64,000 nt of DNA from Alistipes sp. (GTDB lineage Bacteria; Bacteroidota; Bacteroidia; Bacteroidales; Rikenellaceae). The DNA lies in assembly GCA_017398555.1 (NCBI GenBank), contig JAFQFV010000031.1, positions 1 to 64,000 of the forward strand. Reading direction: 5' to 3'. Shown here piece after piece: positions 60,146 to 64,000 of this stretch (position 1 is the stretch's first letter; every line of letters starts with the position of its first letter). The position numbers were made by a program, and so were the translations under genes. The notes beneath the pieces were generated by a model. It ran no database searches. It was not told the DNA's origin and worked only from the letters and a program-made list of their open reading frames with translations.

Positions 60146-60316
60146 ATTAGAGGAAAGATTAATGTTTGCACCTTGTGTAAAAGGTCACATACCGAAGTAT
60201 GCTCCCTCCAAATCAAACTCAAGAGCGTTGTAAACGCCACACCAAATAACCAAAAATATTAGAGAAATGACGAATGTTTGCTTCCTCACATACCGAAGAA
60301 TGTTCATTCCAAATAG
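60069..60316. repeat. 112-bp tandem repeat (two full copies, one partial)
   Basis: Copies begin at 60069 and 60181, each starting AAGGTCACATACCGAAG. The first 84 bp agree except for one base. A degenerate third copy (CTCACATACCGAAGAATG) lies at about 60284-60316. No open frame. The first copy is also the right arm of the 60021-60145 palindrome. Confidence 0.8.
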
Positions 60317-60337
60317 TTATATCCCAATTACCGTAAA

Positions 60338-61258
60338 ATGAAAAAGATTCTAACGCTAATATCGGTTTTGTTGTCGTTCAGCGTATCGGCACAGGGGTTG
60401 TATGACCATACGCCTGATGCTCGTATTGCGGCTATGGGTGGTGCATCGGTTGCTACACGTGCAGATGCCTTTGCAACATTTGGAAATGCAGCAGCATCGC
60501 TAATGGAGTACAAATTGGTGCAGGTTGCGGGCTCTTATACCAATTTTACGGGGGATATATACAACCAATATCGAATGTGGGCGGGTGGAGCTTATGCTCG
60601 CTTTGCACAGCGTCACGCCATTGCAATAGGTCTGCAATTTAATGCCGAGCCGCGCAATGACTATAACGACAAGCGTCCCGGAGTTCAAAGGTTTGATCTG
60701 GCTTACGGCTACAAACTTTCTGAACGTGTGTCGTTGGCAGCCACAGCGCGTTATCGCCGCACATATAACTACTTTTTTGACGATGATAACTACAATGGCG
60801 GTGGAGCAGACCTTACTGTTTACTCCCGTTTGCCGATGAAGTTTTTGGAGGGCTCAACACTCAATATTGGCGGTAAGTTGTCATTTGATGCGCCGATAGC
60901 ACCTCGGTATAATTGCACAGGAGTCACACCTGCTGTAGGAGTGTCGCTCTCTATGCCATTCTCGGATGCACATCTGCTCGATATATCGACAGAGATTAAG
61001 TATGGCATTTCGAGTCGTGAGGATATCTTCGCGGCAAAACTTGGTGCAGAATATACTCTGATGCGCCTCTTCTATCTGCGTGCGGGTGGAAATGTATCTA
61101 AGATTTTCTATGCCGATACCGCTTCGACTATCGCTTACGGAAGTGTTGGTGCCGGTGTCCGTTTCTTCCATCTGCAGTTCGATGTGGCCTATCTGGTAGG
61201 TAAAAAGAATACTCCATTCCACAACGCAGTGCAGATAAATTTCGGACTTGATTTCTAA
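60338..61258 (+). CDS. PorV/PorQ-like outer-membrane protein
   Basis: A protein of 306 residues with signal peptide MKKILTLISVLLSFSVSAQG. The mature protein begins DARIAAMGGASVATRADAFATFGNAAA, the signature start of PorV/PorQ-type (FadL-like) outer-membrane barrels, and continues as alternating beta strands to a C-terminal Phe (INFGLDF). PorV acts as a shuttle in the type IX secretion system, but this shorter protein may be a distinct barrel of the family. No other T9SS genes are in the window. Confidence 0.8.
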   Translation: MKKILTLISVLLSFSVSAQGLYDHTPDARIAAMGGASVATRADAFATFGNAAASLMEYKLVQVAGSYTNFTGDIYNQYRMWAGGAYARFAQRHAIAIGLQFNAEPRNDYNDKRPGVQRFDLAYGYKLSERVSLAATARYRRTYNYFFDDDNYNGGGADLTVYSRLPMKFLEGSTLNIGGKLSFDAPIAPRYNCTGVTPAVGVSLSMPFSDAHLLDISTEIKYGISSREDIFAAKLGAEYTLMRLFYLRAGGNVSKIFYADTASTIAYGSVGAGVRFFHLQFDVAYLVGKKNTPFHNAVQINFGLDF

Positions 61259-61295
61259 CAAAAAAGAGCTACTTTCGGGTAGCTCTTTTTGTTAG
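61255..61295. terminator. Bidirectional terminator
   Basis: CTAACAAAAAAGAGCTAC and GTAGCTCTTTTTGTTAG form a 17-bp stem around TTTCGG, with A- and T-runs within the stem. It serves the convergent genes; the glsA stop lies inside it. Confidence 0.88.
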
Positions 61296-62206
61296 AATAT
61301 AGACTCTTTTGTCTCGGTCGTAAGCAGCTCTAATGCCTTAATTCCCATTACGGAGTTGCCCTTTGAGTTTAGGCGAGGCGACCATACCGCCACGGAGTAG
61401 AGGAGTGGATGTATCGCCACAATGCCTCCGCCGACACCACTCTTGCCGGGAAGACCAACCAAGTAGGCAAACTCTCCCGCCTCGTCGTAGAAACCGCAGG
61501 TCTGCATAATGGCATTCATTCGCTTTACCTGTGACGAAGTTAGTCTGATACCCTCATAGTCGAACTTGCGGCGATGGTTGGCAAATGCCAAAAATGCCAA
61601 CGAAAGCTCGCGACAACTCATCTCTATAGAGCACATCAAGAAGTAGAAGTGCAACACATCCTCAATATCGTTCTTAATTGAGCCGTGATACTTCAGCAGA
61701 TTGACAATCGCGGCATTTAGGTATCCGTTTTCGCGCTCAGAGGTCGCTACATTGCGGTTGTAGTTGATAGTCTGATTATTGGATACTGCACGGACAAAGT
61801 TCAGAAAATCCTCCTCGGGATTCACAAGGTGCGAAAGTAGAATATCAGCCATAACAAGTGCACCTGCGTTGATAAACGGGTTACGAGGCACGCCCTTCTC
61901 TACCTCAAGCTGGATAAGAGAGTTGAAAGCCGTTCCTGAAGGCTCTTTGCCAACCCTCTTCCAGAGCTCATCTCCCTTGATAGACAGACACATAGCGAGC
62001 GCAAAGACCTTTGAAATACTCTGTATCGAGAATCGGGTATCTGCCTGCTCTATAGATGCAGTCTCGCCATAAATAGTGTGAATACACATGCCGAATTGGT
62101 CGGGATTTACCTTCGCAAGTTCAGGGATGTAATCAGCCTGCTTGCCCTCTTTGGCGTATGGCAATATCTCTTGGTAGATATTCTCTAAAATCTGCTGATA
62201 GTCCAT
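61292..62206 (-). CDS. glsA: Glutaminase A
   Basis: A protein of 304 residues of the serine-dependent beta-lactamase-like glutaminase family, converting glutamine to glutamate and ammonia. The catalytic Ser-xx-Lys is in FSIQSISKVFALAM. Further family motifs are GTAFNSLIQLE, PFINAGALVMADIL, LPGKSGVGGGIVAIHP and YNRNVATSE. I chose ATG 62206 because the -7 element TATCTTTG ends only 2 nt before the upstream ATG (62224), which would not be fully transcribed. Confidence 0.94.
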   Translation of the reverse strand: MDYQQILENIYQEILPYAKEGKQADYIPELAKVNPDQFGMCIHTIYGETASIEQADTRFSIQSISKVFALAMCLSIKGDELWKRVGKEPSGTAFNSLIQLEVEKGVPRNPFINAGALVMADILLSHLVNPEEDFLNFVRAVSNNQTINYNRNVATSERENGYLNAAIVNLLKYHGSIKNDIEDVLHFYFLMCSIEMSCRELSLAFLAFANHRRKFDYEGIRLTSSQVKRMNAIMQTCGFYDEAGEFAYLVGLPGKSGVGGGIVAIHPLLYSVAVWSPRLNSKGNSVMGIKALELLTTETKESIF

Positions 62207-62226
62207 AATATTTTGTTTGCTCATAG

Positions 62227-62234
62227 CAAAGATA
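62227..62234 (-). promoter_or_regulatory. -7 promoter element of glsA (TATCTTTG)
   Basis: Consensus on the minus strand; decides the glsA start in favour of 62206. Confidence 0.65.
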
Positions 62235-62267
62235 GCAAAAAAGGTGTTATATGGTGCGGATTTTCAA

Positions 62268-62304
62268 AAAAATAAGAGGAACAAGGAAATTTTCCTCGCT
62301 CCTC
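62268..62304 (-). terminator. Terminator of DUF2795 gene
   Basis: On the minus strand AGGAGCGAGGAAA pairs with TTTCCTTGTTCCT, mostly perfect, followed by CTTATTTTTTT. Confidence 0.7.
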
Positions 62305-62340
62305 CTGTTGATAATCAGCTGTTTACGCCGATAAACTTGT

Positions 62341-62562
62341 CTAATACTCCTCTTCATCGAAGAAGAAGTCCTCTTTTGAAGGGTAATCAGGCCAAATCTC
62401 CTCGATGCTCTCATAGATATCGCCATCGTCCTCGATTGCCTCAAGGTTCTCAAGTACCTCAAGCGGTGCGCCTGAACGGTTAGCGTAGTCAATAAGCTCC
62501 TCTTTGGTTGCTGGCCATGGTGCATCCTCCAATTTTGATGCAAGCTCAAGTGTCCAATACAT
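62341..62562 (-). CDS. DUF2795 domain protein
   Basis: A small acidic protein of 73 residues (MYWTLELASKLEDAPWPATK, then LIDYANRSGAPLEVLENLEA, then a very acidic tail DYPSKEDFFFDEEEY). DUF2795 proteins are highly conserved in Bacteroidetes and probably bind partners in the cytoplasm; no enzymatic motif. It has its own promoter and terminator. Confidence 0.88.
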   Translation of the reverse strand: MYWTLELASKLEDAPWPATKEELIDYANRSGAPLEVLENLEAIEDDGDIYESIEEIWPDYPSKEDFFFDEEEY

Positions 62563-62632
62563 ATCTGTAAAATTTTAAGTTAATTTCTACGAATAATCAA
62601 CGAATAACTATCCATTGTAGTATTTCAGCCTG

Positions 62633-62640
62633 CAAAAATA
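62633..62640 (-). promoter_or_regulatory. -7 promoter element of DUF2795 gene (TATTTTTG)
   Basis: Consensus on the minus strand, leader of about 66 nt. Confidence 0.55.
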
Positions 62641-62690
62641 TAAAAAAAATAGAATATGCAAGCGTTTTATCAGATATTTATGTACGTCGC

Positions 62691-63248
62691 CTATTTTTGC
62701 CATACAGACTCACTCTGACCGAGCTTGTCGCAAAGCACTCTGCCAAGCGCGTAGAAGTAGTCTGAGAGGCGATTTATGAAGATTATTGCGTTGTTGTCTA
62801 TAGGGTGCAATTTTGCCGCCTCGATTGCTCTACGCTCGGCGCGGCGACAGACTGTTCGGCAGACGTGGCAGTGTGAGGTCATCTCGCAACCTCCTGGAAT
62901 AGTAAAGCAGGTGAGAGGTTTAAGCTCCGATTGCAGAGCATCTATGCGCGATTCGAGCCACTCGATTCTCTCCGTTGCAAGCGGAGCAACTTTGTCAGAG
63001 CCATTGCTGCCAAGTGCAAAGAGCGCCTCAATATCCATCAGTGTTGAGTTTATCGACTTAATATCGGGGATAAGTTGCTCGGCTACAGATGGACAACGCT
63101 CAGATAGACGGTCGGCAAAGAGCGCGATAAATGCAGTCAGTTCATCGACCGTGCCGTAAGCCTCTACACGAACATCGCACTTCTCGACCCTCTCGCCGCC
63201 AATGAGAGAGGTATAGCCCTTATCGCCACCTTTGGTGTATAGTTTCAT
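62691..63248 (-). CDS. Cob(I)yrinic acid a,c-diamide adenosyltransferase (PduO type)
   Basis: A protein of 185 residues. It transfers adenosyl from ATP to cob(I)alamin to give adenosylcobalamin. The ATP-binding start KLYTKGGDKGYTSLIGGERV and the helical-bundle signature CHVCRTVCRRAERRAI, then FINRLSDYFYALGR, identify the PduO-type fold. Start overlaps the upstream gene's stop by 4 nt (ATGA). Confidence 0.93.
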   Translation of the reverse strand: MKLYTKGGDKGYTSLIGGERVEKCDVRVEAYGTVDELTAFIALFADRLSERCPSVAEQLIPDIKSINSTLMDIEALFALGSNGSDKVAPLATERIEWLESRIDALQSELKPLTCFTIPGGCEMTSHCHVCRTVCRRAERRAIEAAKLHPIDNNAIIFINRLSDYFYALGRVLCDKLGQSESVWQK

Positions 63249-63763
63249 AATTTGTAGTGTTGTTTTGGCAGGTGGTTGTTGAAAAATATTATGTAGCCAC
63301 GATTATCAACCGAAGTTGAGTCGTGACGCAATAGCAGCTCTGTGCACGCCGCGCGATGCTCCCTATTGAGGTAAGGAGAGAGGATGACAAGAGTTGTGCC
63401 ACTCTGTGCCGCCTTTGTGAAGATATTGTCATACTCCGATATAGGAAGTGTGGCGGTTACGATATGCATATCCTCTATATTTGGGGCATTGTCTATCGAA
63501 AAGCCCTCGGCAGAGCAGTAGTAGAGCAGATTTTGCAACTCTATGGCTCTGCGTTGTGGTACATCGCGCTCGATAAGTGCGTGATAAAGTGAGTGCTCCT
63601 TGCCAACAGGTAGCTCCTTGTGCATAAATACTTTACGCACAAGACTATAAACATAAGGGGAGTGAACGCCGTGACCGCGGAAGTGCTTTATTCGCGATAG
63701 ACGATTGCCGAAGATTGAGAGAGTAACCATTCGGCGTTTGATGTTGCGTCCGCTCTGTTTCAT
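63245..63763 (-). CDS. Conserved hypothetical protein with HGVHSPYVY motif
   Basis: A protein of 172 residues. The N-terminal motif RIKHFRGHGVHSPYVYSLVRKV is highly conserved in a Bacteroidetes family sometimes annotated as methyltransferase-like. Here the later part is short and lacks a recognisable SAM motif, so it may be a truncated or divergent member. It lies between the HI0933-family flavoprotein and the adenosyltransferase, coupled to both on the minus strand. Confidence 0.75.
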   Translation of the reverse strand: MKQSGRNIKRRMVTLSIFGNRLSRIKHFRGHGVHSPYVYSLVRKVFMHKELPVGKEHSLYHALIERDVPQRRAIELQNLLYYCSAEGFSIDNAPNIEDMHIVTATLPISEYDNIFTKAAQSGTTLVILSPYLNREHRAACTELLLRHDSTSVDNRGYIIFFNNHLPKQHYKL

Positions 63764-63766
63764 TGC

Positions 63767-64000
63767 CTACTTCTTTAACAATCCTGCAAGGTGACCCGTT
63801 GAGAATGCTGTCTGAAGGTTGTAACCACCCGTGTTGGCATCAATATCGAGTACCTCTCCTGCAAAATATAAACCCTTGATGAGTTTTGACTCCATTGTAT
63901 ATTCGTTCACCTCGCTGCAATTTACACCGCCGGCAGTGACGATAGCATAGTCAAACGATGCGTAGTCCGAGATAGGGAATGACCAACGCTTGAGTACCTT
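63767..64000 (-). CDS. HI0933/YhiN-family flavoprotein (3' end only)
   Basis: The last 77 codons of a gene that continues beyond the window. The sequence DYAIVTAGGVNCSEVNEYTM, then LYFAGEVLDIDANTGGYNLQ, then TAFSTGHLAG is the conserved FAD-binding C-terminus of the HI0933-like family (aminoacetone-oxidase-like). The family also contains BaiN, a bile-acid delta4 reductase. Most members are uncharacterised, so a steroid role should not be assumed. Ends in TAG, 3 nt before the next gene. Confidence 0.88.
   Translation of the reverse strand, partial: KVLKRWSFPISDYASFDYAIVTAGGVNCSEVNEYTMESKLIKGLYFAGEVLDIDANTGGYNLQTAFSTGHLAGLLKK

Noticed and set aside
62247..62549. Overlapping 100-residue minus-strand frame at the DUF2795 gene
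   Set aside because: It is an alternative frame of the DUF2795 coding region and its terminator; composition is arginine/serine-rich and not protein-like.
1..64000. CRISPR array, phage or insertion sequence
   Set aside because: No regularly spaced direct repeats, transposase, integrase, capsid or cas gene was seen; the repeats found are palindromic, tRNA-derived or intragenic.

Overview
The window is a chromosomal segment of a Bacteroidales bacterium, most likely a gut species. Three things point there: promoters of the Bacteroidetes sigma-ABfr type (TTTG, about 19-21 nt, then TAnnTTTG) in front of most transcription units; lineage-typical families (long-form NusB, DUF5683, DUF2795, DUF6624, calcineurin phosphoesterase with N-terminal CnaB-like domain, PorV-like and BspA-type LRR surface proteins, a fimbrillin fragment); and extremely short leaders without Shine-Dalgarno sequences. 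The Alistipes/Rikenellaceae neighbourhood is a guess. Nothing looks like a phage, plasmid or complete mobile element; almost all of it is ordinary chromosome with a few accessory islands.

Layout. 1-2.5 kb: remnant of a fimbrillin gene, two palindromes, and a minus-strand operon of an SPFH membrane protein, an Arc-like DNA-binding protein and two related small membrane proteins. 2.6-7.6 kb: minus-strand operon typA, DUF362 lipoprotein, a conserved small protein in the same frame after one TGA, and a secreted phosphoesterase. 7.6-10.3 kb: an aroB-HAD fusion and ruvB on the plus strand. 10.35-11.22 kb: tRNA-Arg(CCG) followed by two extra copies of its 3' end and terminator, separated by GC-rich modules. 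11.2-15.1 kb: S24/HTH regulator, histidine kinase, lgt, an HU-like/SPOR membrane protein and gtrA. 15.1-16.3 kb: a long imperfect palindrome, a structured RNA that resembles 6S RNA, and an AT-rich lipoprotein gene. 16.3-28.3 kb, minus strand: uvrB, dnaG, an outer-membrane barrel protein whose promoter spacer contains G9, and the parA-parB-DUF5683-mltD-mnmE-thioredoxin-DUF6624 run. 28.4-37.9 kb, plus strand: CPBP protease, two SurA-like chaperones, an OstA/LptA-like protein, then metY-metX-homoserine dehydrogenase. 37.9-38.3 kb: second copy of the long palindrome. 38.3-45.8 kb: small hypotheticals, an AspT/YidE-type transporter, a repeat lipoprotein, and an operon of steroid 5-alpha-reductase homologue, Old-Yellow-Enzyme-type reductase and short-chain dehydrogenase. 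45.8-53.4 kb, minus strand: ychF (with an in-frame TAG), miaB, yitT-type protein, MFS transporter, TSCPD protein, yajC, nusB, NUC1 nuclease. 53.4-64 kb: BspA-like LRR protein, RlmI-like methyltransferase, DUF2461, glyA, fabG, a repeat island, PorV-like protein, glutaminase, DUF2795, PduO-type adenosyltransferase, and the end of an HI0933-family flavoprotein.

How genes work together. The most interesting functional unit is 42964-45797: SRD5A-type reductase, OYE-type reductase and SDR in one transcript, a gene combination known in gut Bacteroidales that reduce 3-oxo-delta4 bile acids and steroids to 5-alpha or 5-beta products such as isoallolithocholic acid. The most interesting non-coding signal is a pair of about 130-nt imperfect hairpins (15085-15213 and 37942-38067) whose stems differ between copies in compensating ways while the apical loop and internal mismatches are conserved. 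Other points are a probably phase-variable promoter, two in-frame stop codons (TAG in ychF, TGA after the DUF362 gene), and tRNA 3'-end repeats that look like old integration scars.
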